Shown here in pieces: positions 49,225-59,965 of a stretch of DNA of 64,000 nucleotides; positions within the stretch are counted from its first letter, which is position 1, and the number at the start of each line of letters is the position of its first letter. This DNA comes from Neurospora crassa OR74A (taxonomy: Eukaryota > Ascomycota > Sordariomycetes > Sordariales > Sordariaceae): NCBI RefSeq assembly GCF_000182925.2, contig NC_026507.1:3162001-3226000 (forward strand), read 5' to 3'. Below the pieces are notes generated by a model, which had not been told where the DNA came from, searched no databases, and saw only the letters and a list, made by a program, of their open reading frames with translations. A program made the position numbers and the translations under genes.

Positions 49225-50961
49225 TTATGGCAGACCTTCCTCCTCATTCTTCCCCTCCTGGCTGCTGCTACTAGCGTCCTCGGGGGCACGGGCATCCTCC
49301 CCATTGCCTGCGGCTCCTGCTGGTGATAGTACTTCGACCTTCATGTACTTCTGCGTTTCCTCCTCAAACCGGAACTTGAAATTCGTCTCATCCTTGTCGT
49401 TGTCGTTGTTCTTCTCCTTGTATGCTCGGAAATCCTCTGCCATGAACTTCTCCGGCTCCGGCATCAAGGCCGGCAAGCAGAAAGGCATTTGCCCTACTTC
49501 TTCTGTCCAAGGCGCCCCCCCTCCGAAGAGTGGTGATAATGGTGAAACTGGTGGTAGCTGTTCGGCATCTCTGTTTCTCTTTTGTTCCTCCGGCTGCTGT
49601 GTCGGATCTTGCTCCTGCTGTTCTCGCTCCCGCTCCCGCTCCCGCTCCTCCTTATCCCTCCTCACCTCCTCCTCTTTCTCACTAACACCACCAACATACC
49701 CCTTCTTCTTCTCATCAATCTCCTCATAAATTATTGCTTTCTTTGAATCGGCCTTCTCATTCGAGATAATAACCTCCTTCACATCTGCTTCAGCAAACAA
49801 ATCATCCATCTTCTCCTTGATCTCCCCGTCAACCCCGTCCATCTCGCACCGGACCTGCCCGTCGATCTCGTAGTGCCCTGTATCGTCACCCATCTCGTGT
49901 CGATGCCAACCCCCATCCAGCTCGTAAACGATATTCGAGTCGGTAATGGTCGACTCTGTCCTCGCTTCCTTTCGCTGTCGTTGCTCTTGTTCTTGCTGTC
50001 GCTTTCTGATTTGTCGTCGTCGCCGGGCAACGAGGAAACTTGCTCCGCCGGCGAAAAAAATGAAGGCCCCAACGATTCCTACGGCAATGCCAATTACTGC
50101 TCCATTGGAGATTACTTTGTCTTTTTGGGCCGATGCTGCTGGGTCGGAAGAGGACAAAGGAGCAGAAGAAGAAGAAGTGGCGGGGGTGTCTGCGGTGGTG
50201 GTCGATCCCAAGGGGACATAAGCCGGAGCTGTTGCTATATTTTCCCTCGAGAGTTAGCTTCTGCGAATTTCCCGCTTGGTTTCCCAATCATCACACGAAC
50301 CAAGTAGTGACTTACAAGGCGCAGTATCCTTATTACAATCAATCATCATTGCACACACATTTCCATCCTCATTCAGATCATACGAAAACCCCGTCTTCGC
50401 CCTCTGCCAACACGTGAAATCGCCATAGCCATTATTCCCTTTGCCCAAGTAATCGTTCTCAGCGACATGGTACCCAATCGCCGCCTTGAAAGTGACGCCT
50501 GTGTCCGCCCACGTCGCCGATGTAGTGTCGTTGTACCATGCTGCCGTCGTGTTGAATTTCGTCTCCACGCTTGCCACGCCGCCTGTCGGTAAGCCGTGGA
50601 CTTCGGCACTGTAGTAGGCCATTTGTGATGAGCGAATCCCTTGGGCCGAGAGGCAGTCGCAGAGGATGACGTGTTCTGTTTTGCTTCGCTTTTGGGGTCG
50701 GCCTGCTTGACTGTTGCTGTTGCTCGTAAAAGGGAGGGTCGGACTTTGAGTGTGCCCGGCCGGGATGACGCCATTGTCGCCGTTGCCGTCGCGGCGGACC
50801 ACATTGATGCTAGCCGAGGCGACACATGTTGAGTAGAAGAACGTTGCCAGCAGAAGGTACCACGTAACTCGGAAGATGACGGCGGTAATGGAGACGGAGA
50901 CGGAGACGGAGACGGAGACGGAGGTGGAGAAGGGCGCAGCAGCGGTTCGGACCGGAATCAT
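49225..50961 (-). CDS. Single-span membrane protein with Cys-containing ectodomain
   Basis: Exons on the minus strand 50961-50316 and 50234-49225 give 551 residues. The ATG at 50961 (MIPVRTAAAP) is preferred; upstream in-frame codons reach only a GTG. A long N-terminal hydrophobic region (up to about residue 50, TWYLLLATFFYSTCVASA) should act as a signal peptide; before it lies an SVSVSV stretch coded by a six-base GAGACG-type repeat. The ectodomain (about 85-216) has six cysteines and N-glycosylation sites such as NTT and NDT. A Ser/Thr linker leads to one membrane span (AVIGIAVGIVGAFIFFAGGASFLV, about 252-275) followed by RRRRQIRKR, the layout of SKG6/Mid2-type fungal surface proteins. The cytoplasmic part is very acidic and Glu/Arg-rich with an EREREREQQEQ coil. 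Function unknown; a cell-surface sensor role is a guess from layout. Confidence 0.78.
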
Positions 50962-53035
50962 TGTTTTGTCTATTCCTTTCCAACTTTCCCAACTACGCGA
51001 ACCACTGACTTGCGTGCGCACACTTCTATAGAGGGTAGAGCGAAAGCGCAGTCGTAGTCGTGTTCAAGCCGTAGTTCAAGCCGCAATTGTACCGTCTTGA
51101 GCTGAAGTTATATGATGAGCCGCTCCGTGTCGTGAAACGGAACCGAACTTAGCCTAAACTTAGGAACGACGAACGAACTGACGGACGAACAGAGTTGAAA
51201 TAGGGAACCTCACTGCCCTGCAGCCCCGAACGGTCATGAGTAGCTACATGAAAGTCGGTGAAGCGATAATGGTGAAATGACAAAAGATCCCCAGCATTAT
51301 CGAATTGAAAGGATGCTTGATTTTTCTGACTGACCGCAATGGGAGGATGAAGTGGAGAACTTCAATCTCAGTATGTCTCAAGTTTCTCTCCCAGAAGCCG
51401 TCATGGGGTATACTTCAGTCATGGCGCTGTTATCACATCCAGGAAGGGGAATCGTTGACTTTCCCCAGTTGTCGTCGTCGTTGTAGTCTGTTGTCGTTTT
51501 CTTGATTACTAGCCGTTTGCCAAAGGTTGAATATTTAAAGGGAACCCTGAAGCGGGCGGGAAGCAGATCATCGCTTTTCGCTTTTGGTGTTTTGGATGAA
51601 TGAAGGCGTTACGGCACCATATTGAAGGAGGCTTTTAACAAGCTGAAGCAATGTCTGGCTGGCTTGAACACAAGATGGAGATTGTCATCGGCATCTGAGG
51701 CGAAAGACACGAGATGGTTTAGGATGGATGAACGTGGAAGTAGGAAGTGGAAAGACATATTAGATAGACCTGTCTTGGGTTGAGGGCTAGGAGTTGTAAA
51801 AGTGGGTATGCTTTACTAACACAGTATGCAGTATTTCTTTCACAAATCTGTTAGTGTTTAGTTGGCCAGACCATTGCCCCAGAAATATCACCGTGCAATG
51901 CAACAGTGTGCTGACGGGCGTGGCAACCATCTTGACAAATTCCCCAATCATCGGTTCTAAGATTTTGGGCTTAGTATTCATTGTCCGATGACTTGCTCCG
52001 TAATCTCAACCCTCTGGAGACTGCGGCTTTGGTTGGTGAAATAGGGTGACTGGCATGATGGGGGTTCGGGAAGTCCTGATGCCTTCCACTTCGAGACGAG
52101 CTGATGTATTAGACTGACGCAGACTGGACTTGAGGTGCATCAAGATGGTGTGGGTGGCCGGTTGTGAAGGTACACTCGAGCCGAAACACACGCGGTGATG
52201 ATTGGAGCTCTTGTGTCTTGAGCGCGAAAAGGCGGGATGCCCAGGTCACCATGGCCCATCCATCCCGGTGGTCATTGAAGAGACATTTCTCGGGGAGATG
52301 TCACAATCTTTATCCAGCTGTTTCAATTTTGCCAGTCCTCTTCACTTGTCATCAGTCGATATCTCGAACGCCCAGGGTGCACCACGAGGAGATTCCGGTA
52401 TGTGGCAGCATGGACTAAAGATTAACCCAACCCTTGTGAAGTTCTCGGTCAGGTTCGAAGTCTGCCATTGCTTTTCTTTTCTGATTGAAATTCTTGGGCA
52501 TTGCGGCAAGATTTGGAGGGCTGGCCCACCTGAATGCCGCTTCACACCATCTCTTTCCATATGCCACCATGCATGTAGTGCTGCCACATGTTGGTCGCTT
52601 ACTCAGAACCATGGAGTTCGAAATAATTCTGACCACTGCCCTTCGATAACGAAAACCAGCTCGATGAGGTAAATTTCGATCGATGCTTCGAGGCGGCGTA
52701 GTGCGTGAAAGGACCTGAAGCATATCCAAATTGTCGGGATATCCGAAAGCTTGATTGTCAAGGCACACGGACGCCTGACATCGCTTTGCAACTGTTGCTT
52801 TGGAGCCTCCCCATTACGGCACATGCGGTTCCATTGGTAACCTCAGAGTCAAGTGGCCGGTACCCAACATTTCCTCATCGATTAGCACTTGGGCCCCCGA
52901 ACGCGGCCGTAGATGTTCGCATCCAGATATTTTATCGACAGCTTATTTATGCGACTATCAGCTCCACTTTTCATCTTTTTGCGTCGAAGGGAGGGATGCG
53001 GCTCGGTTAACTATCTCATAGCGCGAGACTGGAGG
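50962..53035. other. 2.1-kb gap, no gene seen
   Basis: Upstream side of the membrane-protein gene and 3' flank of the RING gene. I found no supported gene and no strong repeat. Frames of 100-156 codons at 52202-52672 and nearby overlap one another and have no motifs. Confidence 0.4.
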
Positions 53036-54357
53036 TCAGCCTGACCCTTGGCGGTTGCTTTCCGAGTTACCATCCCGTCTAGGACTCCTGCCAAAGTCTC
53101 TGCGCCTCCATATCCTTTCATGGCCGGTTTGCCGATGGTGAGTGTTGCGTTCTGGCCATCTTGGGGTCTGACTCCTCTCGGATCCAGATGCATGTCGCCT
53201 AATGTTATCTTCCCCTTCATCATCCACATCTAAAGAATTTTGCGCCTTCCGCTTTCTGCTGGCTTCACCTGTGCTTGAAGCATGAGGGTATTTAACTTCC
53301 TTATCCCACGCCACAAGCGAGTGTGCCGGACTCCTCAGCCAGCTCCTCAGTTCATGCAAAAACAAGCGTGCGTGATCTCGTCCTAGAAAATCAGCCAGCA
53401 TATCTTCTGCCTGGCCGGCGCTGCCCTGTATGTCGACCGTTTTGAGGATGGCTATGATATACTCGAGGAGAAATTCAGCGTTGTTTCGGCGGCGGGTCAG
53501 TTCGCGTTCGGAGGCATTACTCGTACTGCCACTGGGGCCAGCAGTTGGTTCGGGGTCGGAGAGAAAGGCGAACACTTGTAGCTCGCGTCGTATCCAGAGA
53601 CGGGCACGGGTTGTTAGGTGTGGTGTAGTGGCAAACTGATCAGGCGTTGGGGTTGGTTTGTATCCGGAAATGCGGTTTGAGCCAACGTCTAGTTGGTGTC
53701 AGCATTAGTCTCTGGCCATGACTCTCTGTTTGCTTCAACGACGTACGTAAAGAATATAATTGGTGCCGATATATGTGTCTGCGACGTTCTATAGCTTCCC
53801 CTGGGGTGGGTGTACTATGAGTATTAGCGTCGCGATCTCGTCGTCGGCGCTGGTCGTTACGGCGTTGCCGAAGGAGGTTTGATAGTGCCGGGTTCCCCGA
53901 CTGGTCCCCGTTCCCATTGTTCTCATTTGTATTGCGCGGCCTCGGGGCATTAGGTACTCGATAGAAGCTCTCGTTGGAGGTCGAGTCGACATATCGGACC
54001 TTGTAGATGGCGGCCTTGCATAGTGGGCAGTTTGGATGTTCTTGAAGCCTATGTATGTCCCTTTGTTAGCCCAGCGAAGCATATGGGAATTCGTAAATGG
54101 ACGACATACCAGCTCACAAGACATACAAAGTCAAAGTGGGAATGAGCACATGGCATAGCAGTGCAAGGTTCTGAGATGGAATCAAGACAGATGACACAGC
54201 AGTCGTCTGCCTCGGCTACCTCATCATCATCATCATCCACGCCCTCGCCATCTTTCTCAACGTTGGCGGCACTCGCCCGTCGCGTCGCTGTGATCTCCTG
54301 GAGGGTTGTTTGCAGAACTTGGGCCTGGATGTCGAGAGCCTCGTCAGTTGCTTCCAT
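53036..54357 (-). CDS. TOPORS-like RING-finger E3 ligase
   Basis: Probable nuclear ubiquitin and/or SUMO ligase. Exons on the minus strand 54357-54110, 54048-53747 and 53688-53036 give 400 residues. A C3HC4-type RING lies at about 53-95 ([31 protein letters not shown], then HPNCPLC). Further on, at about 165-225, the second block [21 protein letters not shown]...[19 protein letters not shown] matches the region that follows the RING in animal and fission-yeast TOPORS relatives. This is the main reason for the call. The C-terminus is Arg/Ser/Asp-rich and basic. The third exon joins in phase only as C|AC, restoring the conserved His. It diverges from sld2 over 435 bp. Confidence 0.8.
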
Positions 54358-54791
54358 AGGGCTCAGGGAATGACTGGTATCGGGGCATGGACTGTGTTGT
54401 CGCGCCCAACGTTGAAGTTGTTGAAGGACAAAATGTGAGGGGATGGTTGTTTGGGTGCACTAAGCATTGAAGTGCTGATGTAATAGTTTACAGCCCCAGT
54501 GCAGCTGCTTGCACATGCTCGACATTCTAGCGGGTCTTAGGCACGCGAGCCCCTGCCGCCAGTGGGTTCTGATGAACGGATGCCCCACTGTTTGTGCTGC
54601 TTGGGTGGAGTGTAATGTACGGTAACGTAAGGTGGAAACATCAAACCAAGGGAACCATCGCGTCCTCCATTTATTACTGGACGCGCCTTGTCTGAATCTT
54701 TAATTGATTTCCGCTTTTGGTTGTTCTCGACTTTTCGACTTTTCACCAAGCGCCTTGAAATGCTCTTTCCCTTCAAATCAAGAGTAGAACC
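54358..54791. promoter_or_regulatory. Shared divergent promoter of TOPORS-like gene and sld2
   Basis: Only 434 bases separate the two divergent start codons, so control elements are probably shared. I see no element that I can name. Confidence 0.5.
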
Positions 54792-56678
54792 ATGATGGAT
54801 GAACAGCGAAAAGCCGAATATGAAAGCCAGAGTCTACAGTTGCGTGCAGAACTGAAGCAATTCGAGGCAGAATGGGCCCAAAAGAACGACGGCAAGAAGC
54901 CGTCCCGTGAAGCCATCAAACAGAATCCGGATATTGGTATGCCATCCAGCCTGGTCTTCTTTGACGCTTCTAACATGTGGTCCCTTACAGCCCAGAAATA
55001 CAAGCAGTATAACAAACTTCGCGACATACTCTCCGGAAAGATCCCTCCTCCCACCAAAAGCAACAACCAAGACCCGAGCCAACGCAAGCGCAAGCAACCA
55101 GAGACATCCCTCCCATCCGCCTCGACTCCCTCCAAACGCAACAGGTCTGCCGCTACCCCCAAATCACAACACTATTCTGCCGTACATGAAGCCATCACGC
55201 CAGATGTAGCACGGAAACTCTTCAGTCCCGCCGTTCCATCTTCGATTGGGCCTACCCCCCAAAAAGATGGCCGTGTTCTCGGTCTTTTTGATCTTATATC
55301 CCATACCCCGTCCAAATCGACAGATGAAACCAAACCACGAGCATCCGGATTTACAGCTACGCCAAGTAACCGCCGCCATGCCCTCGACCTCGAGAACGAC
55401 AAGGATGATGATGATCATGACGAGAAGGACGGCAAGGAATTCATAACCCCCAGCATCCCGCGACACCGTAACCTCGACAGAACCCCATCCTCCGGGCGCA
55501 ATCGCAACCTCCTCGATAGCTTCCTCGGAGTCCGTGCTACCAAGACATCCACACCACTAAACAAGAACACTGGGAACTCACCCTCGAAAAACAACCTCAC
55601 CAAGACACCATCCGGCGAGCGGTCGGTGTCCAAGCTGCAGTTTGCCACACCCGCTTTCTTGCGTCGTACATCTGCGCCGCTACCACCCGTGGACGAAAAT
55701 GGAGAGTGGTTGGACATTGAGCCCTTGAAGCTCCCACGAAAACCGTTCAGCATAGCAAAAGGGAAAGGGCTTAGCAGCGTGGTGGCCAGCCTACGGAAGA
55801 TGGAAGAAGAAAAGCTGGATGAGGAGCTGGATATGTTGAGGGAAATGGAGGCGATGGAACAGGGCGGAATGGGTCCTCCACCACCAAAGCAGACGGTTGC
55901 ATCGACAAGTGAAGATACAGAGAAGAAGAAGCAAGTAACAGACCCTGCGGGGGCAGAGGTTGTACCAGAAGAGGAGAACAGTTTCGAGGAGGACGAGGCA
56001 GCTCTAATTGAAGTTGAAGCGAGCTTCCTCGAATCACCATCATCAAAGAGGAAGAAAGAGAGGCGACCGGTTCTACTGAGCGGCTTCGATGATGAAAATT
56101 TCTACGACAGTCAAGATGAGGAGGACCTGAGCAAGGAGGGATTGGATCGCAATGGGCAGCCACTACGAGTGTTCAAGAAGAAGGGACAAAAGAGGACGAC
56201 CAGGAAGGTCAACATGCGACCGACAAGGACAAAACGACCTAGTGCACCAATTGCCGAGGAAGAGGATGACGGTGAGGAAGAACACAACGACGTGATACCG
56301 GAAACTCAGTTCGACGCGACCAAGAACCTGGATGGAGATGATCACCACACTCTGGATTCGTTGTCGTCCGGCGGATCAGGATCGGAATTTGATGATGGGT
56401 CAGAAGGTGAAGATGAAGAAGCGGAGACGAGCACTACAAAGGCTGCAAAGGCTGCCGCAAAGAAAAAGGCGCCGTCGGCAAAGGAAAAGACAAAGAAGGA
56501 TGCGACTACAGAGACCAAGAAGAAAAAGGGAACGAAAGAAGGTGGTGATGAAGAACCAGCCAAGAAGCCGCGCATGGTCAAGGCTACAGCAAATGCGAAC
56601 TTCAAGAGGTTGAAGCTGAAGAATAACGGGGCAAAGGGAGGGCCAGCTCATAACAGCCGGTTCAGGAGGAGGAGGTAG
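54792..56678 (+). CDS. sld2: DNA replication initiation factor SLD2
   Basis: CDK-regulated factor that, once phosphorylated, joins Dpb11 and GINS/Pol epsilon to fire origins (distant RECQL4 N-terminus relative). Exons 54792-54936 and 54991-56678 give 610 residues. The conserved N-terminal block runs from about 1-70 (LRAELKQFEAEWAQKNDGKKPSREAIKQNPDI, then AQKYKQYNKLRDILSGK). A region dense in Ser/Thr-Pro sites follows at about 100-250 (AITPDVARKLFSP, GPTPQKDGRVLGLFDLISHTPSK), as expected of a CDK target. The second conserved part includes ATPAFLRR. The C-terminal half is acidic then Lys-rich and ends RFRRRR. The 54-nt intron is a multiple of three and stop-free, but its removal restores the conserved NPDIAQKYKQYNKL. 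A second in-frame ATG follows at once (54795). Confidence 0.92.
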   Translation: MMDEQRKAEYESQSLQLRAELKQFEAEWAQKNDGKKPSREAIKQNPDIGMPSSLVFFDASNMWSLTAQKYKQYNKLRDILSGKIPPPTKSNNQDPSQRKRKQPETSLPSASTPSKRNRSAATPKSQHYSAVHEAITPDVARKLFSPAVPSSIGPTPQKDGRVLGLFDLISHTPSKSTDETKPRASGFTATPSNRRHALDLENDKDDDDHDEKDGKEFITPSIPRHRNLDRTPSSGRNRNLLDSFLGVRATKTSTPLNKNTGNSPSKNNLTKTPSGERSVSKLQFATPAFLRRTSAPLPPVDENGEWLDIEPLKLPRKPFSIAKGKGLSSVVASLRKMEEEKLDEELDMLREMEAMEQGGMGPPPPKQTVASTSEDTEKKKQVTDPAGAEVVPEEENSFEEDEAALIEVEASFLESPSSKRKKERRPVLLSGFDDENFYDSQDEEDLSKEGLDRNGQPLRVFKKKGQKRTTRKVNMRPTRTKRPSAPIAEEEDDGEEEHNDVIPETQFDATKNLDGDDHHTLDSLSSGGSGSEFDDGSEGEDEEAETSTTKAAKAAAKKKAPSAKEKTKKDATTETKKKKGTKEGGDEEPAKKPRMVKATANANFKRLKLKNNGAKGGPAHNSRFRRRR

Positions 56679-57138
56679 TAGAAAGATGTTACCCATAGGG
56701 AACGGTAAAGAGGGTGATGAAGAGATGAGCTATGATACTGCGTCGTACCTATTGGTGTCACTTAGCGTGAGCGCCTTAGAACTAGACTATCGTTAATGTC
56801 AAAACAAGAAGAGTTTTGAAAGCATCTATTCCCGATACCGTTAATACCACGAGGCCTTCGGCTGTTTATACTTAAGCCCCCTGTCCTTCATCATGCATAC
56901 AGTTTTATAGTAAGCTCCCACTTATCAATCTGCCACGGACATTTGTGAATATATGCAGTCATTCTTCGTATAACACTATGTATATACACGTAACTTGACC
57001 AGATCAGTTACATCTACAGGAAAAAATATCATGTGCATCAGAAATAGCTCACCAACCAACCCCTCACTTCCCATCCACCCCGTCTCACCTCAACCGACCT
57101 CATCCTCACTCACCATCGTCGTGCCCAAGATTTCTTCC
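56679..57138. other. Convergent 3' flanks of sld2 and the LPMO gene
   Basis: About 460 bases with no gene or marked structure; both neighbouring genes end here. Confidence 0.4.
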
Positions 57139-58305
57139 TTACGAGCACTGCGAATAATAATCATTCATCTTCTTGCAAGTATACGGGCTCGCACAAGTAG
57201 TGCACCCCGAGAATCCCATCCCACCGCACTGCGCCCACTGCGCAGCCGTGCAACCACCAGTAGGCTGAGGAGCAACGACGCTCGTCTTCAACGTTGTGAC
57301 CGCGCTGGTAATCGCCGCCTTGCTGGTGGTGCTACTAGCCGGCTTAGCAGTAGTGGTAGAACCACCACCACCAGCACCACCACCGTTTCCAGCCGGGCAA
57401 GTAAACTTGGCCGGGCCAGGAATGGTATAAGTGCTGCTTGGGCTCATGGAGTAGATGTTGACCAACAGACCGGGGTCAGTGGCCTTGTAGATGCCGGGGA
57501 TCGAGTAGGTGGTGGAGGGGAGAGCGGTGCCGCCGGTGCCGCCGACGATGTTGATTTGGGCGCATTCCATGTAGAGTTGGGCGCCGGCGGTGGAGGAGGC
57601 GGCGTGCAGGGCGATCATCTCGGCGCGGAGGAGGTATTGGCCTGAGGGGATGCAGGCGGGGATGTCGCTGGTGTATGTGATACCTGTGTTAGTTATTTGA
57701 GTTTTTTTTGGGTGGTGAAATGGGGGGGGGGGGGTGGTGAGTAAAGGGAGAGGAGGTAGGAGAGGACTAAGGAGAACGTACATGTACTGGAAACCACCGT
57801 TGGTGATGACGGTGCTGGTACCCCATTGGCCGTTGTTGTAGCCGTCTTCTTGAATCTTGAACCTGTTTTTTTTTTTGGTGAGCGTCAGAATCTGGTTGAA
57901 ATAATGCCCAGATACTGAGTGAGTAGGGGGGACCGGGACCACCCACCATCCACCGCCGATACCAGTGTCAGTCAAGGCGTCGTCGACCTTCTTGAGGTAG
58001 GCAAGGGTAGGGCCCTTGTGGCTGGCGTCCATGACATCGTCGGCGCCGGAAGTGAGAGTGTGTCTCCAGATGGCCTTAACGGTGCTGCCGGCGTTGACGG
58101 TGATGATCTTGTCAGAGGGAGTGGTGGGGTTGGGGCCGCCGTTGCAAGCAAGGTCGTTGGAGGTCACGTCGGTGATGGGACCATCGTAGGATGGGGTCCG
58201 GATTCCGTAGGAGACCGGGTAGGTGGTGCCGTCGGCTTCGAGCTGGACGAAGATGGTGTGGGCTGAGGCCGCAGAGGCGGCGGCGAGGAGGGAGAGGACC
58301 TTCAT
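57139..58305 (-). CDS. gh61-1: AA9 lytic polysaccharide monooxygenase with CBM1
   Basis: Secreted copper enzyme that oxidatively cleaves cellulose or related glucans. Exons on the minus strand 58305-57947, 57862-57782 and 57667-57139 give 322 residues. Residues 1-15 are the signal peptide, leaving His16 as the N-terminal copper ligand of the mature enzyme. The second brace His96 (MDASHKGP) and the axial Tyr179 ([12 protein letters not shown]) are present, with probable disulfide Cys54-Cys182. A Gly/Ser/Thr linker at about 245-283 leads to a complete CBM1 (about 285-322, [12 protein letters not shown]...[11 protein letters not shown]) for cellulose binding. Splicing intron 2 at GTACGT with a late CCAG acceptor restores [14 protein letters not shown]. 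The intron 1 acceptor is preceded by an A12 run instead of pyrimidines. The symbol rests on my memory that a GH61/AA9 gene lies near dim-2; family is certain, symbol less so. Confidence 0.93.
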   Translation of the reverse strand: MKVLSLLAAASAASAHTIFVQLEADGTTYPVSYGIRTPSYDGPITDVTSNDLACNGGPNPTTPSDKIITVNAGSTVKAIWRHTLTSGADDVMDASHKGPTLAYLKKVDDALTDTGIGGGWWVVPVPPTHSVSGHYFNQILTLTKKKNRFKIQEDGYNNGQWGTSTVITNGGFQYMYVLLSPLLPPLPLLTTPPPPFHHPKKTQITNTGITYTSDIPACIPSGQYLLRAEMIALHAASSTAGAQLYMECAQINIVGGTGGTALPSTTYSIPGIYKATDPGLLVNIYSMSPSSTYTIPGPAKFTCPAGNGGGAGGGGSTTTAKPASSTTSKAAITSAVTTLKTSVVAPQPTGGCTAAQWAQCGGMGFSGCTTCASPYTCKKMNDYYSQCS

Positions 58306-59965
58306 CTTGTCTGGCTGAATGACACCGAACTACTGGAGTTTATAAGCTTGAAGGGGCCTACAGACTCGCAGATATTGATATCCCACGAGTAGGAAGCGCG
58401 TCGTCCATATATGTACTACTTCATGGCGGGTCGCCACTCTCTCCAAGGGCTGAGAAGGCATGAGGTTGAACATGTGGAAAGCTCATTAAAGGGTGGTCCT
58501 GATCGTTTCTGGACATATAAGAAGCCACAATGTCACTGTCAAGGTCGCATTATCTCCTTTTGGGTCGTCTCTCCTAGGGCCAAAACCGGGACGCTGGAAG
58601 CAAGGCCGCCATGCGGCGCATAGCGAGGGCGGAAGAAGGCGGTCCGGGGTAGCAACACATCCGGATCGGGACAGTCACTTGAAGTTCCAGCGTTGGATTC
58701 GCCGCGGTATCGGACGTCAAGGTGCCGCGACGGATGAAGACATAAAGTCAGCCACACAGGACATGTTAGATGGAAACGTGTGCGAGGTGGATGACGGATC
58801 ACATAGACATTTTGCTCCGGTGGCTCATGTTTGCGTCAGCATCCTAGGACCTGATAGCGCAGGAGTTGCGGTTCATTTGAGCCGAAGCTTCTCTGCATCG
58901 TGTGCATGACTATCGATCTACGTAGGAGGCTGAGATGGACAAACTGTATATTGATTTTGTTACTCCATGTACAGTATAGTATCCTAGACAACAAGGGAGT
59001 GACCGTAGCACGGTTCATGAACTGACGACGCTTCTGATCGATGGACTTGTTGTTGCGATAGGGTAGTCCCGTCATTGTCGACCATTGTGGGTCCATGCCA
59101 ATGTCTTTCTGGGATTGATGAGGGTGGGAGTATACAGTAAGCGTGTCGGCAGTGGTCACGAAGGAGCGTCGTGGTTCTCGGATCATGATCCGATGTTGTT
59201 CTGTTGTTGGTTTGCACCACCGTAGAGGACCAAATTAAAGGGGGTATCCGCCAGCTGCCGGCCAGACAGGCTCCATCTGGCCCACCTGGCAGTTCCAGCA
59301 TTCCACTGGATCCGCTGCCCGATGCGGGGTGCAGTAGCGCTTGCCGGGGGAAGATGGGCCGAGCAAGCGAGGGTTAGGGTCTGTCCAACGTCCTCTGTTT
59401 ATGGTTGGTTGTCTTGCCAAAACACCAAGTTGCCATCGTCACCAAACATCACCACTTTCCACAGAAGGACGGCCCAACTCATGTTCACTGAACAGGATAG
59501 CTGCTCATATTAGTTGGAAACACAGCTTTTACAATGCTCAGATACAGACGCCCCCGATGGGGCCATCAGTTTGGCTCTTCGCTGAACAGGGCTGGTGTTA
59601 GCTGAAGGTCAAGGTTCTCCCCGTGGTTTGTTGTATCGTTGTCATGGTGATATCAACAGTCACTATCGAAAATCGATGGCCACCTCATGTAGACTTCCCA
59701 AGTCGGCTCAAACTTCGCACCATTTCTTCCTCTGCTACCCCAAGTCAACAGCTGGACCTCAACCCAATTCGCTGACATACACTTCTGACCATCCTGCATC
59801 AACAATCACAGAAGCGCAGACTGTGGCGGCAGCAACAGCAACCCACCTTGCATTAGGTAGGTCAAACTGGTCACCAATTCATCCTTTATTAAGGCATCTT
59901 CTCAGCATTGCCCATTTACTGACAGATTATCCTTCATAGAAACAGAACGACAGCACAATATCATC
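58306..59965. promoter_or_regulatory. Divergent LPMO / acidic repeat gene promoter region
   Basis: These 1.66 kb hold no supported gene. On the LPMO side are a TATA-like TTATAAA on the minus strand (about 58339-58345), a CCG-N5-CGG at 58606-58616, and a CGG-N11-CCG at 58630-58646. The repeat-protein side from about 59600 is CA/CT-rich and leads to 59966. Confidence 0.5.
58630..58646. promoter_or_regulatory. CGG-N11-CCG zinc-cluster site upstream of the LPMO gene
   Basis: CGG, eleven bases, CCG, the spacing bound by Gal4-type zinc-cluster dimers and, as I recall, by the Neurospora cellulase regulator CLR-2. It lies about 325 bases upstream of the LPMO start codon. A CCG-N5-CGG lies 14 bases away. 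One match can occur by chance. Confidence 0.5.
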
